DNA of 64,000 nucleotides. Source: Raffaelea ambrosiae. Lineage: Eukaryota; Ascomycota; Sordariomycetes; Ophiostomatales; Ophiostomataceae. The stretch is taken from the NCBI GenBank assembly GCA_002778195.1, contig PCDI01000015.1:428366-492365 (forward strand). Direction: 5' to 3'. A program made the translations under genes and the position numbers. The first letter of the stretch is position 1. Each line of letters begins with the position of its first letter. Below, piece by piece: positions 12,707-23,711 of the stretch. Under the pieces are notes generated by a model that saw nothing but the letters and a program-made list of their open reading frames with translations, had not been told where the DNA came from and did not search any database.

Positions 12707-15700
12707 TCAAGCTTTCCCACCGCCTCGTCCTCCTCCTCGTCTGCCATTAGGATTGCCACCACCACCACCGCCGCGGCCCCCGCGAGCGCTTCCGTTGCCT
12801 GCGGCATGGGCAGCATGGGCAGCATGAGCACCTTGGCCGCCTGCTCCTGCTCCTGCTCCTCCTCCTCCTCCTGATGGACCCCCTGCCCCTGCTGTTACCC
12901 CACTACCACCCCGGCTGGTCTTGTTGCCTGATCTGCCCTTGTTGTGGCTCTTGTTGCCGCTGCCGCTGCCGCCGCCGTTGTTGTTGTTGCTGCTGTTGCT
13001 GCTGCTGTTTTTGTCTTCGCCCCCACTTGTGCCGTTCGCAGACAGTCCTCCTTTGGTCGGAGGTGGTGCTGCACCACCCGCACCACCCCGACCACGGCTG
13101 CTGTGGCCGCCTCCAGACCCTCCGCCTGCAGCCCCTCCGCGTCCTCCTGCACCTCCTCCGCCTCGCCCGCGCGCCTCTCGCCCCTTTCCGCGCGCTGCCC
13201 GACGGGCTTCTTCTTCCTGCGTCCGCTTCGTCTCCTGGTCCCACCACTCCTGGAAGGCTTGCTCTTGCTGGATCTCTTCCAGGCTCCGCTTGGCTACCTT
13301 TTCGCGCATGCTTTCCTGTTCCAGCTGCTGCTGCACGATAATGTCGGCCAGGCTCAGGCCCAGAAGTGGTTCGGCCTTGGGCGCCGGCTTGATGTAGACC
13401 TTGGAGTGCGGTACCAGCGGGGCCGCCGGTGACGGGGCGGCAGCCGGGGCGCCGGCAGCAGCCGAGGACGACAACGATGACGAGACGGCCGCCGAGGACA
13501 ACGACCCGGTGCCTGCTGCGCCTGTTGGCCGCCGCTGGCCGGCAAAGCGCGTGTCCGGAGAGGCTGCCCGCGGACCAGGGTGGAGTTTCTTGGCTGTCGG
13601 CTTCGGGACCGAGCCGGGACTCTTCTCGTCTGGTGACAGCACATGGTTGGTCGATGCGGTGGGCGTAGCAAAAGGAGGAGGAGGAGCCAGAAGGGAGGAT
13701 GGATTCGGCCGAGACGGAGAAAGAAGAGGCGATTCCGTAGAAGGCGACTGCCAGGGGACCGCAGACGGTCGCCGACTGGCATCACCCGGCCCGGGACTGG
13801 TCGTCTCCCAAGCCGGGGCCTTGGGCGTCCTGGCGGAAGCAGCTGGGCCTGGTTGTTGCTGTGACTGCTGCTGCTGCTGTTGCTTCTTTCTCTCTTTCTG
13901 TGACATCTTGGTCGGCGTGGCCTTGGTCGGTGTCGACAACGTTTCTCCCAATTTTCTTTGCGCATCGAGACCCGCCGACAGGGCCGATACCCTGCTTGTC
14001 GATGCTGTCGGCGGAGACGAGCTGATCTCGGTCATGATTGTGCGAAGATCGAGCTTCGACGACGATGCCGATGGTGGACCCCAAGGGTTGTTGTTGTTGC
14101 TGTTGTTGTTGCTGTTGTTGTAGCTGCTGCTGCTGCCGTTGGCTTGCTGGCCATCGGGTTTTGGTGTCCTGGTCCCGCTGTCATCTTCCTTGTCGGCTGC
14201 TGTCGAGGGACGGCCCAGTCGTATATAGCCGCCGCCAGCACGGGGTGTGGTCGGCACAGGTGGAGGAGAAACGGAAGCCGAGCCGATGATGTGGACCCGC
14301 GGACCGGAGGGCGATGGTGAGATGCCCAAGCCGGCTTGAAAAGCATGCTCTTTGGTGAGGCTGCCAGCCATCTCGCCGTCGAGGCCGCCAGGGCGACCAC
14401 TCTGCGCGCTCGCCGCATCGCGGTCTCGGGCCCGGCCGCCGGACCCGGCCATGGGACTGTTGGTCAGCTCTGCCGAGTCTTCTTCTTCTTCTTCCATAGC
14501 AAAGATGAGATCGGCCTGGGATGCCTTTGGCCGAAGATCAGGGCTGAACGGGGCATTGCGAGCGCTGTTGCTCTTGGACTTGTTCCGCGTCCGGTCAGGA
14601 ACTGGGAAGGACGACGGAGCCGCGGGCGTCCCCGGCATGGTCGCATCCTCTGCGGCGTTGCTGCCTACGCCGGCCCGCGCCTTGGTTGGTGTGGATACGG
14701 TGCTAGCACGGCGGTCGTCATCGCGCTGCGCGACCTTGAAGGCCAGCTCACGCACGCGTCGCTGCCGCTCCTCCTCAATGTCCAGCTTCAGGTCAGGGTA
14801 TGTTGCGTGCAGGTACTTGTCGACGTCGCCGCTCCTGGCAAAGGGCATCTGCGCCAGCTGCTTCTTGCGAACAACCTCGTCGAGTTCTTCCACCAGATCT
14901 TCGTCCAGATCATCCAGCAGATGGTTCTCGAGCATGGTTTCCATTTGCAGGGAAACGTACAAGAGACCCGACGTCTTGAGCTTCTGGACGGTGCAGCCGT
15001 TGACGGTATTGAGCAGGTGTGCAATGGTCCGCGTGTCGACGAAGCGGACGAGCACATGCTGGCAGATCTGCGACAGCCGGTCCAGCATCAGCTCGTTGGC
15101 CATGCTGAGCACGTCGACGATCACATCCAGCACATCGTCCACGGTGGCTGCGAACAGGTTGTCGAACAGCTCGCCGCCCACGTCTGCATACAGGTACTGG
15201 AGCACGTATCGGAACGTCTTGGGGCTCATGTGCTTGAGATCAAGGCGCACCGGGTCTGTGGGCTTTTGTGCTTTCCGCCGGCCTTGCAGCCACATGCCGC
15301 CCGACCGGCCGTGGAAGAGGCTCTGGAACCAGGGGCATCGCTGGCAGAGCAAAGCGCTGTGGACGGGCACCTGGGCTCCGTCCAGTTCCAGGACGGTGTC
15401 GCAGTCTTCGAAAAACTGACAGTCTTGTACGGCGTGCAGCAGGTCCCTGTCCATGCACCGTCTCGGCGTGGTCTGAATACGGGCGGTGGCCTCGAGAGAG
15501 GGCATATTGAGCCGCGTGGCGGTTCGCATGACCTCGGTGCGGATTTGGCGGTACCGGTAGGCCAGTGGTGGTGCCTGTCGAGTGTAGTTCCAGACAGGGA
15601 TGACTTCGTCCTGGTACATAAAGTCCACAATGTTGAGCAGGCTGATCACATCCAGACCCGAAAAGGTCACCACGGCCACCGTTCTCTCTCCTGCCTCTTC

Positions 15701-17605
15701 CATGGTGACGGACAGTGGCTCGGGCAGCTCGGGCAGCTCCACCGGCCGTCTGGTCTTGCGACACTGGGAGAGACCGTCACGAAGAACACTGCTCCGCGCA
15801 GACAGGATCCAGCTGTGCACAGGAACACGGAGCTCTGGGCAAGACGTCGTGCAGACCACGGCGCCAAATTCGGAAGCGATTTTGTCGGGGCCGAGGGACA
15901 GGTGAGCCAGGAGCTCCTTCATGTCCGCCTCGAGATCGACAGACTGCAGAACGCGGTAGGCCACCGAGCCGGGGCGCTCTTTGAGGACAGGCGCCTTGGC
16001 CGCCTCTTTGGCGCCTGGGTCTTCCAAAGCACACGAACGAGGCGCAAAGTGCGTGAGGACCGACAAGGGCGCGATATCGAGCCACAGGCTTTGCGCGGGT
16101 ATCGACACCTGGGCTTGGAGGGCATGCGAGTCGTGGCGGACGGCGGCAAAGGCCCCAAATGCCGAGCTGCGGACGGTGCCCACGTTGGCGATAAAGGGGA
16201 CGCGCTGGAACTTGTAGTCGTTCTTCCTGCCGCCCGACCGGGCGCCGCTGCCACTGACGTGGGCATCCTTGGCCTTGGCCCGCTTCACTCGTCGCCAAAC
16301 GGCACCCGAGTGGGTGCTGATGATCACGGAGCCTTGCTCGCCGACACCAACCGATCGCACACCGTCCGTCCGTGCCGTCCAGATGCACCGTGGCGTGGTG
16401 AGGGCGCCGCGGATCTTGGTCGGGTTCGTGGTGGACGTGGACGACTGGTGGGCCTCGTTGGGACTGCTGTTCAGACTCATGGTGAAGAGATCGCCGCGGG
16501 CGGTGACAGCGGCGATGGTCTCGCCGCCGGAGGCAATGGACGAGATCTGGCTGCGCCTCGAGTCGTAGCGCGACGTCATGTTGAAGTTGCCCAGACGGGT
16601 GTGGTGGCCGTAGGTCTCGGAGAAGGGGAACTTGACAATGTTGTAGCCGTAGCTGGTGAAGACGCAGACGGTGTGGTTGGCCAGCAGACAGGTTGTGGCC
16701 TTGTCGATGGCGGAGACGGCGACAATGGGCGAGGAGAAGAGCGATGCGGCCACCTTGCGAGGCGTGGCCTGGACCGCGAGGGACCGCGAGTCGGCGTCCA
16801 TCAGAGCCAGCTGGCCGACGTTCTTGCCCCAGCAGTAGAGCGACGAGCCCGAGTGGGCCACGGAGTGGTGGGCCGACGCCGCAATGCCCAAGATGCGCTC
16901 CTTGCGCAGGGGCCCGAAGAGTTTCTGGGGGGTCGGGCTCATGGGGTCCTCGTCGCGCTTCGCAGACGGCGGGAGGGTGTATCCCAGCTGCGAGAAGGCG
17001 TTGGAGCCCCAGGTGTACAGCTCGCCGTCGTCGGTGATGGCCATGCTGTGGTTCTGGCCAAGGGCGACCTGGGCCACGTGCTTGTCGACCAGCGGCCCCA
17101 TGACGGGCACGAAGGAGAAGCGGGTGTTCTCGTCCCCCAGGCCCAGGCGGCCTCCCCGGCCGATGCCGCAGACGTACAGATTCGAGATGGGATCGGTCGT
17201 CAGCACGGCGCTGTGGAGCTTGGAAAGAACGACGTCGTGGATCACCAGCGGGCGGCATTGGATGAGGGCGGGGATCTCGGTAATGTCTCGCGGCGGAACA
17301 GCGGGCTCGTCGGCCCCGGTTTCGTCGATGTGCTCCTCGTAGAACCGGTGGACGAGATGGTCGGGCCGCCTCAGGTACACGCGTTCGGGGAACTGGCGGT
17401 CGTCTCCGTCGCCCAAGCCGAGCGTGAGGTTCTTGTTGCTGCCAAAGAAGAAAAGGTCTTCGCCGTCAACGAGGTTCTGGAAGCCCCCGGCGACCCTATT
17501 TCCAAGCACAGTCAGTCACAACTTCTGGTTGGCCGTAAATAGAAAGAAAAAGAAAAATGAAATGAAATGAAATGGAAATGGAAGTGAAAATGAAAATGAA
17601 AATAA

Positions 17606-17636
<31 letters not shown>

Positions 17637-18492
17637 TAAAAATAAAAATAAAAATAAAAATAAAAATAAAAATAAAAATAAAAATAAAAATAAAAATAAA
17701 AGGGATCCAAAAGGAAGAGAGCACTGACTCAGGCCTGTCCTGCGAAATCGCAAGCTCGTCCTCCGAGTCAGAGTCGTCCGACTCGGCAGGCTTGGCATCG
17801 TCCTGGGCGTGCTCCAGAAAGTCGTTGATGGTGGAGTTGTACAGGTCGAACGGGCTGTGGCCCTCGTGGTCCTTGGTCTTGATCAGCTCGCCGACGCGGC
17901 CCACCGGGGCGCCGAGGCGCTTTCCGGCAATGTCGAGACGCTCCTTTTCGAGCAGCAGACGAGCGATGGCAATGTTCCCGGCGTAGAGGGCACGGTGGAG
18001 GGCGTTCCAGCCGCTCTCGGTGTCTTGCACGTAGATGTCGATGGCCGGGTGCTCGAGCAGGGCCTGGACAAAGGGCAGAGCGGTCGAGGCGGTCGAGGCG
18101 GCGGCGCGCAGGAGAATGGTCAGGCCGGCATGGTCCCGGCTGTTGATCTCGTTCTTGCCGATGTTGTTGCCACCGCCGGCCGCACCGGCCTTCCCGGAGC
18201 CGGCGCCGTGGCCCGAGACTTTGCGCGACTTGCCGCCTCCGGGAGTCGTCCGGGGAGACGTCGCAAAGGGTCCAGCACCCCCAGCCGAGAAACTGCTTCC
18301 ACCACCACCACCCGAGTTGCCGAAGCCCCCGGTGCTGCCGCCGGCTCCTCCCGGGCCAGCGTTTGCGCTGGCTCCGCCAATATTGCTATTCCATACAGCC
18401 GCTGCCTGCGCGCTGCGGCCGGTCAGGGCCAGCAGGCGGCGGAACCGATCGACATTGTCTGCGTAGTAGCAGGCCCAGAGTTGGCTGCTCAT
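12707..18492 (-). CDS. Ankyrin-RCC1-BTB-BTB protein (IBTK/Btb3-like, putative Cullin-3 adaptor)
   Basis: Two exons (minus): 17729-18492 and 12707-17495, giving 1850 aa. The 233-bp intron (GTCAGT...AATAG, phase 2) contains an AAAAAT repeat. Domains in order: N-terminal MSSQLWACYYADNVDRFRRL; a Gly/Ser-rich stretch (about 40-105); ankyrin-type sequence with DHAGLTILLRAA, GWNALHRALYAG and DHEGHSPFDLYN; RCC1 repeats from about residue 265 (DLFFFGSNKNLTLGLGD, YVCGIGRGGRLGLGDE, ELYTWGSNAFSQLG, LYCWGKNVGQLAL); a first BTB about 800 (VPVHSWILSARS) and a second about 930 (CDTVLELDGAQVPVHSALL). The last 650 residues are low complexity (Ser, Asn, Gln, Pro), ending in an RGG/Gly-rich tail with repeated HAA. 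This order matches human IBTK and S. pombe Btb3. BTB proteins of this class recruit substrates to Cullin-3 ubiquitin ligases; that role here is inferred from the family. Confidence 0.85.
17612..17700. repeat. AAAAAT hexanucleotide repeat inside the intron of the BTB-RCC1 gene
   Basis: About 14-15 near-perfect copies of AAAAAT (TTTTTA/ATTTTT on the coding strand) follow A-rich AAATG/AAAAT variants from about 17545. The array sits inside the only intron of the BTB-RCC1 gene. Because the unit is a multiple of three, the exon 1 frame stays open through it, reading as alternating Phe-Ile/Phe-Tyr, to a stop at 17512. Confidence 0.9.
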
Positions 18493-20375
18493 TTAGCCTG
18501 GGGAGGAAGACGGTCGTTGAGGGGGGGCCCGGGAATGCCGCAAGCCCTTCCTCAACGCTTCAAAGACGCGCGCACCTCGCTGTGAGCCTCGGGGGACCAC
18601 GGCGTGTTTAAAGGGCACGGAAGGAGAAGCGGGGCGGGAAGGACCTGCAACAGGGGGGGGAGAGTCGAGACGACACCGAAGCGCGCGCGCGAGAGAGAGA
18701 GAGAGAGTCGTGCGGGTGGGTGGCTGGAGAGGGCTGGAGAGCTGTCGTGTCGACTGGGTGCGGTCGGGAAGCGGGTGTGCGGCGAGAATGCGACGGGATC
18801 GAAGCGTCGAGATGAAGGAGTCAGATAAGCAGAGGGTCGGTCGGGTTGGGACGGCAAAAGTTCGTTGTCTTGGGAGGGGACTTCCGAGAGCGAGACGTCG
18901 ACAAGGAGGACGGACGGCCGAGATGCGAGATATAAGGGACAGGTAGCTACGCGAAGACCCAAAGCTGCTGGGCAGAGTGGAGAGAAGAGCGGGCGGATGC
19001 GACAGGCACAGAAGTTGTGTGTGTCTAATTTAGCAGAAAATGTGTGACGCGTTGGTAGCGGCGAAGCCCCAGCCGACTAGCCCTGCCAGCCAATCAAAGG
19101 GGCAGGTGCGCTGGATTAGGGTCGCCAGAGGCTTCCCTGCTGTTCAGAGTGCGTTTTAAAGACCGATGGGCCTTTCCCCAGAGCTACGAGCATCGCGAGG
19201 GGGCTCCCGACTGGATTGTTCTCTGACTGCCTGCTTTGGTCTTCTTTGAGCGCCCCATGTGCGGCTATGACGCGCAGATGCGGCCATGCACGTTGCCACT
19301 ACTCGTGCTGTGCGCTGTGGACAGCTCTGGTGGAGGCCGTGTCGCCAGCCGTTCCAGGCTTCCAGCGTATGCAACTATCGTCGCATTCAGCTATCCGAGC
19401 CTGGCTGAGGATGTGCGGGGAGCTCCTTGCGTCCTTGGTTGCGCGTGTGCGGAGCCGTCGCAGCAGTGAGCTGTCCCCCAGATACATAGTAGGTCCGCCA
19501 GAAACGTGTAGTTGGCTGTTTGCGCACAGCTCCCGCGCAGGTGCTCTCTCCATTGCCCCGACTGGAAGGCGCGACCGGCGCAAAGGACAGGACAGGACAG
19601 TGCGCCAGCATGTGCAGCTTGGGATGGCAACAGACGATGCGCATCTCGCCGTTCCGCATCTCGCCAGGAATGCGAGGACTTCCATGATGCGATAGTTATA
19701 CACAGCGACTGCACGAGATGTTCTTCAACGCCCTCGCTTCGCCCTCGGATCGGGTTTCTGCTCCGATAGGCAACCCCGCGGCCGGAACCCCACGCTGTGC
19801 AGGCCCTACCGATACCGGTCTCCCTTATTTAGTGGAGGCGAGCTGGATTGCTGAGCTTCTGTTTGGATGCGGTCTTGCTCGACTGCCCATAGTGCGTGCG
19901 CCGTGTGCCGCTACTGGCCGCACAGTCGTAGCTGGGCTGGGTTTGGTGGTCTGCGGAAGGCGCGACCCTCTGGCGGTGTTTCGGCTTTTTTTCGTCATGT
20001 TTTCATGTCACTAGTCTTTCCTCTCCTCATTTTTTTTTTTTTTGCTTTTTATTTCTGATTAAATTTATTGGCCGGGTCCTCTTCCCGTGTGGTGCTCCCC
20101 CATTTTCGTCGCCGCCCCCCTCTCCCTACGCTAGAGGACGTGCTTTTCTTCCCCTGCGTGCCGCGCAGCGTTTATATGTCCCAGTAGTTTTCCTCTGCTT
20201 CCCAGGCGTTTCTTTTTGGAGAATCCCATATTACCGGCCAATTGTCGTCTCTCGCACTCTCCTTTCGCTCCCTTGACCTCCCTTTCGCTCCTTCCTTTTC
20301 TTGGCCCTTCCGTTTTCTCTTCTTTTCCTGTCATTTCTCTCCGCATCCATTCGTCTTTGCACGACCGCCGTCACC
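18493..20375. other. Divergent promoter region between the BTB-RCC1 gene and the carrier gene
   Basis: This 1.9-kb stretch separates two divergently transcribed genes. Near the BTB gene it has an AG/CG purine run (18680-18710). Near the carrier gene it is pyrimidine-rich (19985-20370), typical of a fungal 5' leader. A CCAATC box occurs near 19088. Open frames around 19150-19770 have no recognisable product. I see no RNA gene. Confidence 0.5.
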
Positions 20376-22168
20376 ATGTCTGAACAGCCGCTTCCCTTCG
20401 TATATCAGTTCGCCGCAGGGTATGAAGCTTTCCCTCTCTCTGCTGTCGCCCTGCCTCCCTCGCTCCGCTCGCGTGCGCCGTGATCTGCAGGCACGGCAGG
20501 TCGGCAGCGTCCGGATGTCCTAGATACTAATGCTTGTGCGTGTTCTACAGTGCGGTCGCAGGTGTTTCTGAGGTGCGTCTTGTCACACGACACAGGGAGA
20601 CCCGCGTGAGGCTGCAAGCAGCGAGCCCGAAACTGACATGTGCCGGCAGATCCTGGTGATGTACCCGCTGGATGTCGTGAGTACGTAGCTGTGCATAGCT
20701 CCCCCCCCCCCCCCGAGCTCCCGATGCGAAAACGCGCTTGTGATTTTGGCTGCTCGCTTCGGCGAAGAAATGCCCCGATAGTCTGGCCATGGCTAACATC
20801 CGTCTCTGCCAATCAGAGACACGCGTGTACGTACTACGCTGCCTGCTTGGCCGGCTTGATCACACCCAGGAAGACACTGACCCTTGCGTGCAGGCAACTC
20901 CAGACTGGCAAGGGCACTGGCCCCGATTCCTACAATGGCATGCTGGACTGCTTCAAGAAGATCATTCGCCATGAAGGGTGCGTGTTCCCCTGTTTTTGTC
21001 CTTGATTGACCTTGCTCAAGGACCAAGGACCGTGTTGGCTCACAGCCGCCCAGATTCTCAAGACTGTACCGCGGCATCGCCGCCCCCATCATGATGGAGG
21101 CCCCCAAGCGCGCCACCAAGTTCGCCGCCAACGACGAGTGGGGAAAGTTCTACCGCAACGGTATGTATCCTGGTCCCCGGCAAGCTGGCGTGGCAGAGAA
21201 AGGACACTGACCGTGGACAATGCAGCCTTCGGCCAGGAGAAGATGACCCAGAGCCTCAGTGTGCTCACCGGTGCCACTGCCGGTGCCACGGAGAGCTTCG
21301 TGTAAGTTGCTTCCCGGCCCACCCATATCAGCTCCCGTTCAGCATTGACAGCTCTCGTACAGCGTGGTGCCCTTTGAGCTGGTCAAGATCCGTCTCCAGG
21401 ACAAGGCATCGGCTGGCAAGTACAACGGCATGCTCGATGTCGTCTCCCAGATTGTGCGCAAGGAGGGGCCCCTGGCCATGTACCAGGGCCTTGAGAGCAC
21501 GCTGTGGCGTCACATTCTGTGGAACGCTGGCTACTTCGGCTGCATCTTCCAGGTCCGCCAGCTCCTGCCCAAGGCCGAGAGCAAGCAGGGCAAGATGGTC
21601 AACGACATTCTTGCCGGCAGTACGTGCTCCCCACCACCTAACATGCAGCTTGTTCGCCCATGATCAGTCACTAACTAGTCGTCTCAGCCGTCGGTGGAAC
21701 TGTCGGCACCATACTGAACACTCCCTTGTAAGTCACACCCAGTTCTTTGCCTCCTCCAAGGCTCGGGAATCGAAGCTAACAGCAATCTAGGGACGTATGT
21801 TGCCACCCATATCCAGGTAAAACTTTTGACTGGTTGCAACCCCCCGCTGACAAATGCCACAGGTCGTCAAGAGCCGTATCCAGAACTCGCCGCGGACACC
21901 CGGCGTCACCCCCAAGTACAACTGGGCCTGGCCTGCTGTTGGTACCGTGCTGAAGGAGGAGGGCTTCAGTGCCCTGTACAAGGGTTTCCTGCCCAAGGTT
22001 CTCCGTCTGGGTCCCGGAGGTAAGCAGCTTTTTTTTTTTTTTTTTTTTTGGTCTTGTTTGATCTTCTTGACTGCAAACATGCTAACCATTCTTCTAGGTG
22101 GTATTCTGCTCGTCGTCTTCCAGGGCACAATGGACTTCTTCCGCAAGATGCGGGCAGAGAAGGCGTAA
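20376..22168 (+). CDS. ODC2: Mitochondrial 2-oxodicarboxylate carrier (Odc1/Odc2 type), 12 exons with two microexons
   Basis: This inner-membrane carrier exchanges 2-oxoadipate/2-oxoglutarate and related dicarboxylates between mitochondrion and cytosol, serving lysine and glutamate metabolism; the exact substrate is inferred from family resemblance. Exons: 20376-20419, 20551-20572, 20650-20680, 20817-20826, 20894-20977, 21054-21160, 21226-21301, 21363-21619, 21688-21727, 21791-21794, 21863-22019, 22098-22168. They sum to 903 nt, 300 aa, the usual carrier size. The three signature motifs appear in order: PLDVVKTRVQ, PFELVKIRLQ and PLDVVKSRIQ, each followed by the EG-x-LY/MY-G part of the repeat. 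Exon 4 is only 10 nt (AGACACGCGT) and exon 10 only 4 nt (GGAC); both are needed to write signature motifs 1 and 3. Introns contain a C14 run (20701-20714) and a poly-T tract. ODC1 and ODC2 cannot be told apart by eye, so the symbol is approximate. Confidence 0.92.
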
Positions 22169-22564
22169 AGGGAGTGAGTGGGCGAGGAAGCCAGTCAAGT
22201 CGGGTTTGTTTTCAAAAGGGCGGCCGTATTGCGCTTCGGTAATGCTAGATGGGCCGGTATGCATATATTGTTGTTGCTGCTGTCCAAGGGGGCTGCAGCA
22301 GTGAGCGGGTTGTGTTCCCTTTGTTATCTTGGATATTTGATTCGCGTTGCCATGCATAGAAATGTACAGTTTAGAAGGAAAAGAAAACGGAAATCAGGAA
22401 AAGAGAGAGCACCATCAGTCACGCGTAGCAGCATAGTTCTCGACGTCTTGAAAATGTCTTCCAACCCGTCTTTCGTATTGTGCCTATGGTTTCAGCCCAA
22501 GTCTGCATACCTCACTACACTTCGGTGGTTCGCCTTCCCGGTTGTCGTACCCGGCTCCCAACAA
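22169..22564. other. Convergent 3' spacer
   Basis: These 396 bp lie between the ends of the carrier gene and the minus-strand gene that follows. They presumably hold both 3' UTRs and polyadenylation sites. No other feature is visible. Confidence 0.6.
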
Positions 22565-23711
22565 TCACACAACCACACTATTGGCCCTCTCGTCCCATGT
22601 AGAGAACTCCAGTGTACGCGGCACACTGCGCTCTTCTCTGGGAATGACAACTCTCTCCCAGATATCTCGGTAGACCTTGTGGTCGGTGATCGTGTCCATC
22701 GGGTTGATGCGGACAGAAAGATTCCGTCTGTCGGGAAGAATAGGCAAGGGGCAGCGGGCAGGATGCGTAGCGCTGTTGTCTGCGCTGGCGGCTGTTTCGT
22801 CGCCCTGGCCAGCAGCGCCAGCAGCCACCACCGCGCGCGGTGGCTGAAGCAGAAAGTCGACCAGCGTCTGCTGCTGCTCGTCGAGCAGCTGGCAGATCCG
22901 GCAAATCGCGTCACGCCGGCAGCATTCCAGGTACACGTTGGGTTCCGGCGGCGCGGCGGCGCCGGTCCAGTCCTGCGACCGGTCCAGGAGCACGACGCCG
23001 CCCAGAATGCGGTTCTCCGCCCAGTAGGCGACCATGTCGGCCTCGCCATTCGGGTATTGCTCGCAGGCGTCAAACCCGGGCTGGATGAACGGTCCGCGCG
23101 GCATCTGGATCGGCTCCCCCCACCCTGTCAAGCACGCAAACGACATGACGCCACGGATGCCCTTCCCGTGCGTGGTCGTCGGGTCGTGCAGTTTGCTTTC
23201 GTGTGCATGGATGCGAACGGCGATCTGGTGAATGGCCACGGCGACCATCTCGATCAGGCGAAGATGGAATGGCCTGGTCGATGGCTTGGCAGCTTGGTAT
23301 GCCTCTAGAAGCTTTTTGTGCGAAGAAGAAGAAAAAAAAGAAAAAAGGGAAAAAAAAATTAGCAACGACAATGAACAATGGATGTCTCCCAACCACGACG
23401 GTAGGAAAAGCAAACTTGTCGCTCACAGGCGTGTAAAATGTGAGACTGCCAGGCTCCAACGCGGCGATGACCTCCTCGGCTCTTTCGCGCGCGCCGGGGC
23501 AGAGATCAGTGTGGGCGGAGAGCGGATGGTCGCCGCTCAAATAGCAGGCTCGTTTATCCCGGTACGTATCCGCCGTCGGCAGGCCGTCGATGATTTGGGC
23601 AAATGAAGTCAGAGCCACATCGGTGGCCAGCACATTGCGCACAGCCTGGTAGAGACAGCCGCGATGCGTGCTGTCCAGGCTCTCGCAGGAGACAGGCCGA
23701 GGCAGTCTCAT
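22565..23711 (-). CDS. Hypothetical protein, 343 aa
   Basis: Exons (minus): 23427-23711 and 22565-23311, with a 115-bp intron (GTGAGC, branch-like GCTAAT, AAG acceptor after a T-rich tract), phase 0. The start MRLPRPVS is the first ATG of a frame that remains open across the join. I do not recognise the family. Visible parts: an N-terminal half with TDVALTSFAQIIDGLP and a Cys-containing segment ACYLSGDHPLSAHTDLCPGA; a middle with LIEMVAVAIHQIAVRIH, SFACLTGWGEPIQMPRGPF and ADMVAYWAENRILGGVVLLDRS; and a C-terminal part with VYLECCRRDAICRICQLLDEQQQTLVDFLLQPP, then a polar stretch ending RTLEFSTWDE. There is no clear signal peptide or membrane segment. The long, coherent frame and clean intron favour a real gene, probably of a fungus-specific family. 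Confidence 0.7.

Noticed and set aside
14336..17542. A 1068-codon open frame antisense to the BTB-RCC1 gene
   Set aside because: The sense strand encodes clear RCC1 and BTB domains. The antisense product is Val/Gly/His-rich with no family motif, as expected from high third-position GC in the sense gene.
17512..17728. Continuation of exon 1 of the BTB-RCC1 gene as a Phe-Ile repeat protein
   Set aside because: Good splice sites remove this segment and join ankyrin to RCC1 sequence in phase. Kept only as a possible retained-intron form.
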